Source: Denitratimonas yunnanensis (SeqCode) (GTDB taxonomy: Bacteria > Pseudomonadota > Gammaproteobacteria > Xanthomonadales > Xanthomonadaceae). Taken from it: DNA of 64,000 nt. The stretch spans positions 310,001 to 374,000 of the forward strand of contig JAPMLR010000003.1 in the NCBI GenBank assembly GCA_026410415.1, read 5' to 3'. Numbering within the stretch: position 1 is the stretch's first letter; each line of letters begins with the position of its first letter. The notes beneath the pieces are model-generated. The model ran no database searches, was not told where the DNA came from, and saw nothing but the letters and a program-made list of their open reading frames with translations. The translations under genes were made by a program, and so were the position numbers. Below, one piece after another: positions 1 to 10,781 of this stretch.

Positions 1-586
1 CTCCACGCAGCACCACTGGCGCGTGCGCCCGAGCAATGCTTGCGGAGCCGGGGGCTGGTCGTCCGCGTTCACCTTCACCACGCTCGATCTGCACTGCACC
101 ACCCCCAATCAGGCCATCCCCGACAACACGCCTGCCGGGATCAGTTCGTCCATCGTGGTCGCCAACAGTGGTGTGATCGACGATCTGGACGTGGTGTTTC
201 AGGCCGACCACACCTGGGTCGGCGACTTGATCGTGACACTGACCAAGGTCGGCTCCGGTACGACCGTGGCGCTGATAGACCGCCCGGGCGTGCCTACCAC
301 TACGTTTGGTTGCAGCGGTGACAATCCGGACCTGGTGCTAGACGATGAAGAGCCGACGCGCACGGCGGAGAACAATTGCCAAAATGCCAACCCGGCGTAT
401 ATCCCCGGCGCAACGTATCGTCCGAATCAGCCGCTGAGCGCGTTCGATGGCATCGACATGGCGGGCACGTGGACATTGACCGTCTCCGATAATGCAGCAG
501 GCGATAACGGAAGCTTGGTGAGTTGGTGTCTGGCCCCGTCGCGTGCACCGGTGGAGATCTTCAAGGACGGCTTCGAGCAGCCGTGA
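1..586 (+). CDS. Secreted protein with Fn3-like and P-domain, C-terminal part only
   Basis: The gene is cut by the window start; the reading frame is open from base 2 with no upstream start visible. The first residues (WRVRPSNACGAGGWSSAFTF) look like the end of a fibronectin type III-like repeat. They are followed by a roughly 130-residue P/Homo B-type beta-sandwich (IPDNTPAGISS near its start, GTWTLTVSDNAAGDNGSL near its end), the domain found at the C terminus of secreted subtilisin-like and metallo-peptidases. The protein ends in EIFKDGFEQP, a short tail that also closes the FG-GAP protein at 34385-35638. Any catalytic domain would be outside the window, so the enzyme class cannot be stated. 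It is probably extracellular or cell-surface. Confidence 0.8.
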   Translation, partial: STQHHWRVRPSNACGAGGWSSAFTFTTLDLHCTTPNQAIPDNTPAGISSSIVVANSGVIDDLDVVFQADHTWVGDLIVTLTKVGSGTTVALIDRPGVPTTTFGCSGDNPDLVLDDEEPTRTAENNCQNANPAYIPGATYRPNQPLSAFDGIDMAGTWTLTVSDNAAGDNGSLVSWCLAPSRAPVEIFKDGFEQP

Positions 587-597
587 TGATGGCTGAC

Positions 598-640
598 GCA
601 CACGCGGCGGAGGGAAAATCCTCACCGCGTGTGCTTTTTC
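598..640 (+). terminator. Intrinsic terminator after the P-domain gene
   Basis: A perfect 10-bp inverted repeat (GCACACGCGG / CCGCGTGTGC) is followed at once by TTTTT. It starts 12 bp after the stop codon of the P-domain gene and separates it from the convergent amidohydrolase gene. Confidence 0.85.
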
Positions 641-731
641 TTCAGCGGTCAGCGCCGGGGGGTACGCCGAGGACTACGGCGGTGTATCTCCGGCCATCCG
701 TGTCAGCTTGCTTGAGGATCGAGCCGAAGGA

Positions 732-2045
732 TCAACTGCCGTCGCGCGTCTGCGGATACTTCTGTCGATACTTGTCGTACAGACGGGTATGTCGGCTGGA
801 AAGGTCGATTTCACGCCCTCCGATCCACGCACGAGTGATCCGTGTTCGTGTTTCCAGCGGATCGCCATCCGCCAGGAATACCGTTGCATCCTTGCCCACC
901 TCAATCGACCCGAGGCGTGCTTCGACCCCGAGAATTCGGGCCGGTGACAGCGTGATGGCGTACATCGCCTGTTCGGGCGTCAATCCGGAGGCGACGCTGG
1001 TCGCGGCCTGATAAGGCAGGTTCCTCAGGTTGGTCGTGTCGAATCCGCCACCCTCGGTCGCGATCGCGAATTCGATGCCTGCGGCGGCCAGTTTGGCCGC
1101 ATTGGAGAACGCTGAATCGACCGGATCGAAGCGCCGCATGGGCAGTCGGTGTGTCCCGCCGATGATGACTGGCGTGCGCGTTGCTTTCAGACGGTCCGTG
1201 ATGCGCCACGCCTCTGCTGCACCCACCAGCACCGCTTTCAGGTTATGGCGTGCAGCGAAGTCCAGTGAATCATCGAGACTCTGGACGTCCTGGGCGTGGA
1301 AAAAGACAGGCTTCTCGCCTTGGACGAAGGGGCGCATGGCCTCCAGCCTCAAATCCGGTACGGAGGGCGTGGGTGCCTGGGCATAGATGCGCGCCTCGTC
1401 GAAGCCACGCTGCAACGCGTCGCGCTTTTCCTGCGCGACGCGGCGCTGGGCAGCGGCCATCTCCTCGGGAAAGCCCGCAGGAACAAAGGCTGACGGCCAG
1501 TAGACGTGCAGCCCTACAGGTGCCGCCACGGTCATTTCCTCTGCGGTCCAGCCATCCAGCTGCAGCAACGCGGAGGTGCCCGCAATCACGCCGGTGGCGC
1601 TCGCGGCCGGCGCGCTCAGTGCCAGCAGGACACCGTTGGCGCGCGTGACCGGAATCAGTTCGCTGTCCGGATTGACCGCTGATTCGGCGCGCACGTTGGC
1701 GGTATTCGGCCCGACTTCGGCGGTGTCGTTGGTGGCACGCACCGCGCCGATTTCGATCAGACCGAGCACGCTGTTGGCTGCGATCATGCCCGGATACAGG
1801 TGCTGTCCGCGTGCATCGATGACGTATGCGCCCTCCACGGAAACATCTTCCCCACCGATCGCCGTGAGTTTGCCCTGCTCGAAGCGGACCCTGCCGCGCT
1901 CGATCATCGGGCCGGATACCAGGTGCAGGGTGGCGCCGTCGATGACGACGGGTTGGCTCTGCGGAGGGGCGGGCACCAGGTCATGGGCCGCGGCGACGCT
2001 CGGCAGTACGAGTGCAATGCCGGCGAGGAGACGGGTCAGGGGCAT
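732..2045 (-). CDS. Secreted amidohydrolase-family protein lacking the HxH metal motif
   Basis: Amidohydrolase-superfamily protein of 437 residues, resembling the imidazolonepropionase-like secreted group. It has the N-terminal beta-sandwich start, the 'LYPGMI' strand end and the C-terminal 'LTPEQAMYAITLSPARILG..LGSIEVGKDA' region typical of the fold. The usual HxH metal ligands after the 'PG(F/L)ID' strand are replaced by AANS, and no canonical His/Asp set follows, so it may be a pseudoenzyme. The start chosen at 2045 gives a clean signal peptide (MPLTRLLAGIALVLPSVAAA) 19 bp after the upstream stop; a start at 2075 would overlap that gene by 11 bp. Neither has a strong ribosome site. It lies directly downstream of a larger two-module amidohydrolase and is probably co-transcribed with it. 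Confidence 0.75.
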   Translation of the reverse strand: MPLTRLLAGIALVLPSVAAAHDLVPAPPQSQPVVIDGATLHLVSGPMIERGRVRFEQGKLTAIGGEDVSVEGAYVIDARGQHLYPGMIAANSVLGLIEIGAVRATNDTAEVGPNTANVRAESAVNPDSELIPVTRANGVLLALSAPAASATGVIAGTSALLQLDGWTAEEMTVAAPVGLHVYWPSAFVPAGFPEEMAAAQRRVAQEKRDALQRGFDEARIYAQAPTPSVPDLRLEAMRPFVQGEKPVFFHAQDVQSLDDSLDFAARHNLKAVLVGAAEAWRITDRLKATRTPVIIGGTHRLPMRRFDPVDSAFSNAAKLAAAGIEFAIATEGGGFDTTNLRNLPYQAATSVASGLTPEQAMYAITLSPARILGVEARLGSIEVGKDATVFLADGDPLETRTRITRAWIGGREIDLSSRHTRLYDKYRQKYPQTRDGS

Positions 2046-2064
2046 CGAGACGATTCCGTGAACG

Positions 2065-5000
2065 TTAGTGTGCATGGTCGTGCAGTCCGCAGCTGAGAAG
2101 ATCGGCGCCGTTGTGATAGAGCGTGCGCGTGGGGGCGAGGACGGACTGCCAGCCCGCATCCGGAACCTGCGCCGTTGGGCGCTGCTGCTCCGTGCCATCG
2201 GCAGGTTTGCTTTCCGTGGAGGTGTGCAAGGACAGCGTGGCGGCACGCTGCCCCAGCGCCTTGGTGATCAGGCGTTCGCGTTCGGCGAGGATGCGGGCCT
2301 GTTCGGCGCGGTCCTCGCGGAGGTCGAAATACTTGCGGCCGTCGATCCAGGTGGATTCGGCACGGGCGTAATTGGATAGCGGAGGGGCCGACCACAACAC
2401 GAAATCGGCGTCGTAACCGGGTGCGAGGGCGCCGAGGCGGTGAGCCAGTGCGAGCTGCCGGGCCGGGTTGAGCGTGACCATCTTCAGCGCTTCCTGCTCA
2501 TCGATGCCGCCATAGGCCACGGCCTTGGCGGCCTCGCTGTTGAGGCGGCGCGCGAGTTCGTTGCTGTCGGAGTTGAGCGAGGTGACCACGCCGGTGCGTG
2601 CCATCAGGCTGGCGTTATGTCCGATCGCGTCCCAGACCTCCATCTTGAATCCCCACCAGTCGGTGAAGGTGGATGCGCCGGCGTTGATCGAGTTGATCGC
2701 ATCGGCGCTTTTGTAGCCTTCCAGAACATGCTGGAACGTCACACCCGGAATGCCGTATTCGGCGGCCAGCCGCGCGAACATCGTGATTTCGTCCTGACGG
2801 TACGAGTGGATGTGGATCTGGCGCGTGCCAGCGACGATCTCGGCCAGTGCATCCAGGCGCAGATCGCGGCGCTGGGGTGGCACGTCGCGCCCCGTGCGCG
2901 ATCGGTCTTTCGCGTAGACGCGCGCCGCGTTGAAATGGTCGCGCATGATCTGCTCCACGCCCATGCGGGTCTGCGGATAGCGCGTGGTCATCGCGTCGCC
3001 CCAGTTGCTCTGCTTGACGTTTTCACCGAGGGCGAACTTCACTCCGGGCGTGGCGCCCTGCAGCAGCAAGCCGTCGGCCGTCTCGCCCCAGCGCAGTTTG
3101 ATCACGGCGTTTTGTCCGCCCATGGGGTTGGCGGAGCCGTGCAGCAGGTTCGCGCTGGTGAGGCCGCCGGCAAGTTGGCGGTAGATGTTGATGTCGGTGG
3201 GATCAAGCACGTCGCCGATCCGCACTTCCGTGGTGACTGCGTGCGAAGGCTCGTTGACGTTTCGTGCAATGGCCGTGTGCGAGTGTGCGTCGATCAGGCC
3301 CGGGGTAAGGTGCAGGCCGCTGGCATCGATGCGTGTGGCGCCGGCAGGCAGGTCGAGTCCGGCACCGACGGCCACGATGCGGCCATCGCGAACGAGCAGG
3401 TCGCCGCGCTCGATGATGCCTTGCTCGGTGTTGGTCCACAGCGTCGCGTTCTGGATCAGGAGCACCGCAGCGCGTTCGGGTGTTGCCAGTCGGCGGTACT
3501 CACCCGCAGGATATCCTTGGAACGCAGGAATGGCTTCGGTCGGCTTGGCTGCTTTGGGTGTGTCTTTCTCTCCGGCGGCGACACGGGTGCCGGTGAAGCG
3601 TACACGCCGGCCATCGGCGAGGTCGCGGTAGCCTTCGAGCATGTCGCCACGGATTCGCGCCGTGAGCGCGACCGTACCTTCCGCACCTTCGGTGAACAAT
3701 GCACGCGGGGCCAGTGCAAGCAGTTTCTCGCCTTCCAGCTTGGACTTGAAGTGCGTCTCGCCGATGCCAATGTCGAGCTGCTCGCCGCTGCGTTTTGCTG
3801 TCCAACGTGTGGGGCCTTGCCCATCGGCCCATTGCAGTTGCCATTCGCCGGTGGCATCGGCTGCCGAGAGGGGGGCCATTTCGTGCCGTTGGCCTTCCAC
3901 CCATACCTCGAACACGCGCGCACCGTCATCGCGGAACAGGCCGGCGTCGGCGACGACGAGGTTGGCCAATCGGCCTGGCGCGATACGGCCCAGGCGTGCG
4001 TCTTCGCGCACGAGTGTGGCTGGCGTGGTGGTCAGTGCACGCAGTGCGTCGGTTTCGGACAGGCCGGCCCGGACCGCACGCCGCACGTTGGCCCAGAAGT
4101 GTTTCTCGGGCTCCTTCAACCCACGTGTCGTGAACGCGATGTCGATGCCCGCGGCCGCGACGCGCCCGGGATTGGCCGGTGCCTGCTCCCAGTGCTCCAA
4201 CTCGGCGAGCGCGATGTTGAGCGCGGTCTCGGCATTCTCGACCGCCGGTGCCTCGGGGAAGGCGAGCGGCAGCACGAAGGGCGATTGCGCGGTGCGCGCT
4301 TGTGGCAGCACGCGGTATTCGTGACCGGTGCCGAGCATGACCAGGTCCAGCTCGAATTCCTGCCTGAGCCGCGCCACGCGGCCCACGTCGGCCTCGTCGT
4401 CGAGTTGGAAGAACACGCGCTGCGCACCGGTGGCCGCTGGATGCAGCGCCGCCAGCGCGGCATCGGGTTCGGGGCGCTGGATCGGCGTACGACCGCGCCA
4501 ATTGCTTGCGGCGTGATACCAGCGGGCGTCGTACAGCGATTGGCGGATCAACGCGATCGCTCCCATCAACGAACCCGGGTACTCGCCGCCGTAGGCGAAA
4601 TCGAATGCCACATGCTGGCTGGTGTCGCGCGCCAGCAGCAGATCGCCGCTGCGCGTGCTGTCGCGCAGCAGCAGGAGCGCGCCCTGACCGCGGATCACGC
4701 CGGTTTGCGGCAGGGTCTGCGCGGCGGCAAAGCCGAGTTTGCGCAGTGCGGCGACTTCATCTGACCTCGTTTGCAGATGGTCGGCGGCGGAAATCTCGGG
4801 ACGCACGTGGCGGTTCCAGTGTGGTGTGCCAGGCTGGTCCCCGGTCTGCCGATGCGGCGCGTTCGCGCCGCGAGCGATGCCTTTGATGCCGCCGGGCTTG
4901 AGCGCATCGGGCAGCCCCAGGCTGGTGGTGACATCAATGAAACCGGGGAATACGGTCTTGCCTCCGAGGTCGCGTCGCTCGGCGCCCTGGGGCACCTGTT

Positions 5001-5229
5001 CGCCCACCGTCACCGAGACGATCTTGCCGTCGCGCAACGTGATCGTGGCCGATTCGATGACGCGTCCGGGCTCGCTGACGACGCGTGCGTTGACCAGCGC
5101 GATGTGGCGGGTCGGACGCTCGGCCACGCCCTCGGACGGCAAGGTGGATTGTTGCGAAGTGGCGGACGTGGAACACGCCAAACACGCGATCAGCGTCGCG
5201 CACAGGCGCGGCGTTGGATTGAACATCAT
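2065..5229 (-). CDS. Two-module secreted amidohydrolase (one module degenerate)
   Basis: A 1054-residue exported protein with two amidohydrolase modules in tandem. The N terminus carries a signal sequence with a possible lipobox (LIAC, Cys16). Module 1 (about 40-545) has the fold signatures (DLGGKTVFPGFID, TTPATLVREDARLG) but FIDVTTS in place of the HxH motif. Module 2 (about 575-1010) is complete: DAHSH near residue 647, HIHSY, QHVLEG and the late acidic SDSNE motif, so it should bind metals and hydrolyse a cyclic amide, peptide or related bond. The substrate is unknown. The single-module gene at 732-2045 follows after 19 bp and resembles module 1 in lacking metal ligands. Together the pair encodes three modules, one of them apparently active. 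Confidence 0.85.
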   Translation of the reverse strand: MMFNPTPRLCATLIACLACSTSATSQQSTLPSEGVAERPTRHIALVNARVVSEPGRVIESATITLRDGKIVSVTVGEQVPQGAERRDLGGKTVFPGFIDVTTSLGLPDALKPGGIKGIARGANAPHRQTGDQPGTPHWNRHVRPEISAADHLQTRSDEVAALRKLGFAAAQTLPQTGVIRGQGALLLLRDSTRSGDLLLARDTSQHVAFDFAYGGEYPGSLMGAIALIRQSLYDARWYHAASNWRGRTPIQRPEPDAALAALHPAATGAQRVFFQLDDEADVGRVARLRQEFELDLVMLGTGHEYRVLPQARTAQSPFVLPLAFPEAPAVENAETALNIALAELEHWEQAPANPGRVAAAGIDIAFTTRGLKEPEKHFWANVRRAVRAGLSETDALRALTTTPATLVREDARLGRIAPGRLANLVVADAGLFRDDGARVFEVWVEGQRHEMAPLSAADATGEWQLQWADGQGPTRWTAKRSGEQLDIGIGETHFKSKLEGEKLLALAPRALFTEGAEGTVALTARIRGDMLEGYRDLADGRRVRFTGTRVAAGEKDTPKAAKPTEAIPAFQGYPAGEYRRLATPERAAVLLIQNATLWTNTEQGIIERGDLLVRDGRIVAVGAGLDLPAGATRIDASGLHLTPGLIDAHSHTAIARNVNEPSHAVTTEVRIGDVLDPTDINIYRQLAGGLTSANLLHGSANPMGGQNAVIKLRWGETADGLLLQGATPGVKFALGENVKQSNWGDAMTTRYPQTRMGVEQIMRDHFNAARVYAKDRSRTGRDVPPQRRDLRLDALAEIVAGTRQIHIHSYRQDEITMFARLAAEYGIPGVTFQHVLEGYKSADAINSINAGASTFTDWWGFKMEVWDAIGHNASLMARTGVVTSLNSDSNELARRLNSEAAKAVAYGGIDEQEALKMVTLNPARQLALAHRLGALAPGYDADFVLWSAPPLSNYARAESTWIDGRKYFDLREDRAEQARILAERERLITKALGQRAATLSLHTSTESKPADGTEQQRPTAQVPDAGWQSVLAPTRTLYHNGADLLSCGLHDHAH

Positions 5230-5315
5230 TGGAGATCCCCCGGAGTCGAACCGGGGCGAGCATAGCAGCCGGATGCGGGGCAGCCATCAGTCTGTCCCGC
5301 ACCGCCGTTGATTCA

Positions 5316-6149
5316 TCATCGCCAACCGCTGTTCTGTCCGGTGTTCCGGTAACCGCCTGCCGCGTCCATCTGCCCGCCCTGCTGCGACATGCTCGCGGAC
5401 AGCTGTTGCACTTGCTGCCAGGCTTCCACGCCGCCGCGATACCAGTACACCTGCGTGAATCCCATGTTGATCGCGCGCAGCGCCGCGTTGTAGGACATCC
5501 AGCACTGCGTGCTCTGGCAATAGAACACCAGCGGCTTGGCTTTGTTGCCCTGCGTCACCTGCTGCAGGTATTGGCCGAATTCGCGTTGAGTCTGGTCGTT
5601 GAACGAACCGGGCTGCGATGCGGGGGCGGCGTTTTGCGCCATCGGCAGGGTAGGGCCAGGGCCGAGCACATGGAACACCAGCAGGCCGGCTTGCTGCTCC
5701 TGTTGGTACAGCGAGAGCAGGCGATCGGTGGTGATGACCTGACCGCCGGGAATCGAGGTGGGGGTCGGGCCGTGCAGGGTGGTCTGAAGTTGGGCTTGGG
5801 GGGCGACACCGTAGTCCTGCATCTCCGCCTGCAGAATGGCCTGGAACGGATTGGCGCCTCCCATGCCGCCGTGGGGCTGTGGCGTGCCGTAGCCGGGTGC
5901 GGCCGGCGCCGGGGCGTAGCCTGCGCCGGGTGGCGAATGGCCGTCTTGCTGTTGCGGGTAGCCACCTTGTTGCTGAGGGACGCTCTGTTGCTGCATCGGC
6001 ATGGTGTTGTAGTCGCCGATGTGGCCGCTCTGCGGTGCCTGCTGCGGGGTCGAAGGGTACGAGGGTGCTTGGTTGAAGCTCTGTTGGGCCAGCGCCGGTG
6101 AGGCCACGGCGGCAGCGAAGACGAAGGCAAGGCATATCCGGTGATTCAT
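5316..6149 (-). CDS. Secreted rhodanese-domain protein with Q/P-rich linker
   Basis: 277-residue exported protein. A signal peptide (MNHRICLAFVFAAAVASPALA) is followed by about 70 residues rich in Gln, Pro and Gly, a likely disordered linker. The C-terminal half is a rhodanese-like domain with FYCQSTQCWMSYNAALRA, where the first Cys is at the catalytic loop position; CxSxxCW with a following Ser resembles the PQQ-associated CXXCW family. It ends with a short Gln-rich tail. The start at 6149 has GGAGA 7 bp upstream. Rhodaneses transfer sulfane sulfur, but periplasmic members of this type have no settled substrate, so the role is inferred only from fold. Confidence 0.8.
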   Translation of the reverse strand: MNHRICLAFVFAAAVASPALAQQSFNQAPSYPSTPQQAPQSGHIGDYNTMPMQQQSVPQQQGGYPQQQDGHSPPGAGYAPAPAAPGYGTPQPHGGMGGANPFQAILQAEMQDYGVAPQAQLQTTLHGPTPTSIPGGQVITTDRLLSLYQQEQQAGLLVFHVLGPGPTLPMAQNAAPASQPGSFNDQTQREFGQYLQQVTQGNKAKPLVFYCQSTQCWMSYNAALRAINMGFTQVYWYRGGVEAWQQVQQLSASMSQQGGQMDAAGGYRNTGQNSGWR

Positions 6150-6188
6150 GTCGGTTCTCCGAGAGATCGGATGCTGTCTGCATCCGAG

Positions 6189-6271
6189 GGCCGGAATCGT
6201 CCGGCCTGACATGAAAGGCGCGAGAGTGCGGTGGATTGGCTCAGTCCCGCTGAGTCGGCCGGGAGGCCGGC

Positions 6272-6273
<2 letters not shown>
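6189..6273 (-). terminator. Two hairpins downstream of dnaE
   Basis: One inverted repeat (GAGYCGGCC..GGCCGRCTC type, 6252-6273, one mismatch) overlaps the dnaE stop codon, and a perfect 7-bp one (GGCCGGA-ATCG-TCCGGCC, 6189-6206) follows. Neither has a T-tract, so termination is plausible but not certain. They occupy the gap before the rhodanese gene. Confidence 0.4.
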
Positions 6274-9808
<3,535 letters not shown>

Positions 9809-10015
9809 TCGGCCGGAGGCATCCGCAGGGGAAGGGGAAGCGGGCAGCGTAGTGGCGGCAGGAAAGGCGGACAAGGCTTGACGAACCTGCAGATGCCGCG
9901 CCGCAGGCAGGCGGCCGCGCCGCAACGATGGCCGGGCGAAATCCCACCGCAAAGCCGAATACACGAATGCAGCCGCATCCGCCTTGCCGGGGTTGAAGCA
10001 AACGCGTCAGCAGGA

Positions 10016-10076
10016 TGGAAAATGCAGGGTCGAATACCGCGGAGCTGATGCTTCACAAGACCATGTCGTCAGCGGT
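10016..10076. repeat. 61-bp direct repeat, copy 1 (dnaE side)
   Basis: Begins TGGAAAATGCAG and matches 10625-10685 in the same orientation at about three bases in four without gaps (counted by eye). It lies 24 bp beyond the stop codon of the monooxygenase-like gene. Confidence 0.6.
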
Positions 10077-10100
10077 TGACGGGGGGGGCATGCACGCATG

Positions 10101-10406
10101 TCATGCGGCACCCGCGATGGAATGGAACGAGATGTCGGGTGGTCCGGCCAGGAACGCGCCAGCCGATTGAATGAAGGCTTGGATGTGCGGCTGTTGCATG
10201 TGCGGGCCCAGAAATGTGGCCTGATCGGGCCACCGCTCAATGAGCGTGATCGACTCTGGATTGGCAATATCCTGCAGGATTTCAATGCCCGCACATGCGG
10301 GTTCTTTGGCCAACACCGTGGCGACGAGCTCACGAACAGCTGTCAATGCGTCCGGAGCCTTGTCGGGTTGGGCGATGTAGCGAACAACGACGGCGATATT
10401 GGACAC
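10101..10406 (-). CDS. Antibiotic-biosynthesis-monooxygenase-type (quinol monooxygenase-like) protein
   Basis: 101-residue single-domain protein of the ABM ferredoxin-like fold (AVVVRYIAQPDKAPDALTAV near the start; SITLIERWPDQATFLGPH; AFIQSAGAFL). Such proteins are small dimers, some acting as cofactor-free quinol oxygenases like YgiN. The start is decided by the ribosome site: GGAGGA abuts a TTG codon with no spacer but lies 6 bp before GTG at 10406, so GTG (protein beginning SNIAVVV after Met) is preferred. The gene lies between a broken small membrane-protein gene and dnaE, inside a pair of direct repeats. Confidence 0.75.
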   Translation of the reverse strand: MSNIAVVVRYIAQPDKAPDALTAVRELVATVLAKEPACAGIEILQDIANPESITLIERWPDQATFLGPHMQQPHIQAFIQSAGAFLAGPPDISFHSIAGAA

Positions 10407-10447
10407 TGGCAATCCTCCAAATTTTCAAGCGACGCCTGAGACAAGAG

Positions 10448-10622
10448 TCAGGCCGCAGCCTGCGCTGTGAAGTGACCGATGGCGAGGGTGATGGCCAGGC
10501 AAGTCACCATATACGCGACGTTGACAGAAGGCTGCCACGAGCGCCAGCGGGAACGCCGTTGCGCCGAAAACGTACTGGGAAAGCGTCAGTTCATGCTTTC
10601 TCGTACGATCGTTCGTAGTCAT
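10448..10622 (-). pseudogene. Frameshifted small two-helix membrane protein
   Basis: From ATG at 10622 the frame reads MTTNDRTRKHELTLSQYVFG and then a hydrophobic segment (ATAFPLALVAA), after which it turns into an unlikely Arg/His-rich tail. One base removed near 10530 restores a second hydrophobic segment (SVNVAYMVTCLAITLAIGHF) ending TAQAAA-stop at 10448. The parsimonious reading is an intact ancestor of about 57 residues with two membrane helices, broken by a single-base insertion or carrying a sequencing error. I do not recognise the family. It precedes the monooxygenase-like gene by 41 bp. Confidence 0.5.
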
Positions 10623-10624
10623 TG

Positions 10625-10685
10625 TGGAAAATGCAGAATCAGATGCCGTGAAGCTGACGCTTCACGAAACCCTGCCGTCAGTGCG
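10625..10685. repeat. 61-bp direct repeat, copy 2 (far side)
   Basis: Partner of 10016-10076. This copy contains a perfect 8-bp inverted repeat (CGTGAAGC-TGAC-GCTTCACG) that is degraded in the other copy. It ends 3 bp before the ATG of the frameshifted small membrane-protein gene, so it may carry that gene's control region. Confidence 0.6.
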
Positions 10686-10722
10686 AAGGATCGTGACGGA
10701 GGATGCCGGGGCGGGTGAGGCG

Positions 10723-10759
10723 GGCGGGTCGCACTCGTTCTGGACGAATGCGACCCGCC
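10723..10759 (-). terminator. Hairpin after the M2 peptidase gene
   Basis: A long inverted repeat (GGCGGGTCGCA / TGCGACCCGCC with a nearly paired inner part) begins 23 bp after the stop of the peptidase gene. No T-tract follows on the minus strand, so it is a terminator or mRNA-stabilising hairpin. Confidence 0.5.
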
Positions 10760-10781
10760 GGCCGATAGCGTTGCCTCGGCC

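Noticed and set aside
2440..4764. 774-codon plus-strand frame opposite the two-module amidohydrolase
   Set aside because: An antisense shadow typical of GC-rich DNA; the minus-strand protein has a signal peptide and conserved metal motifs.
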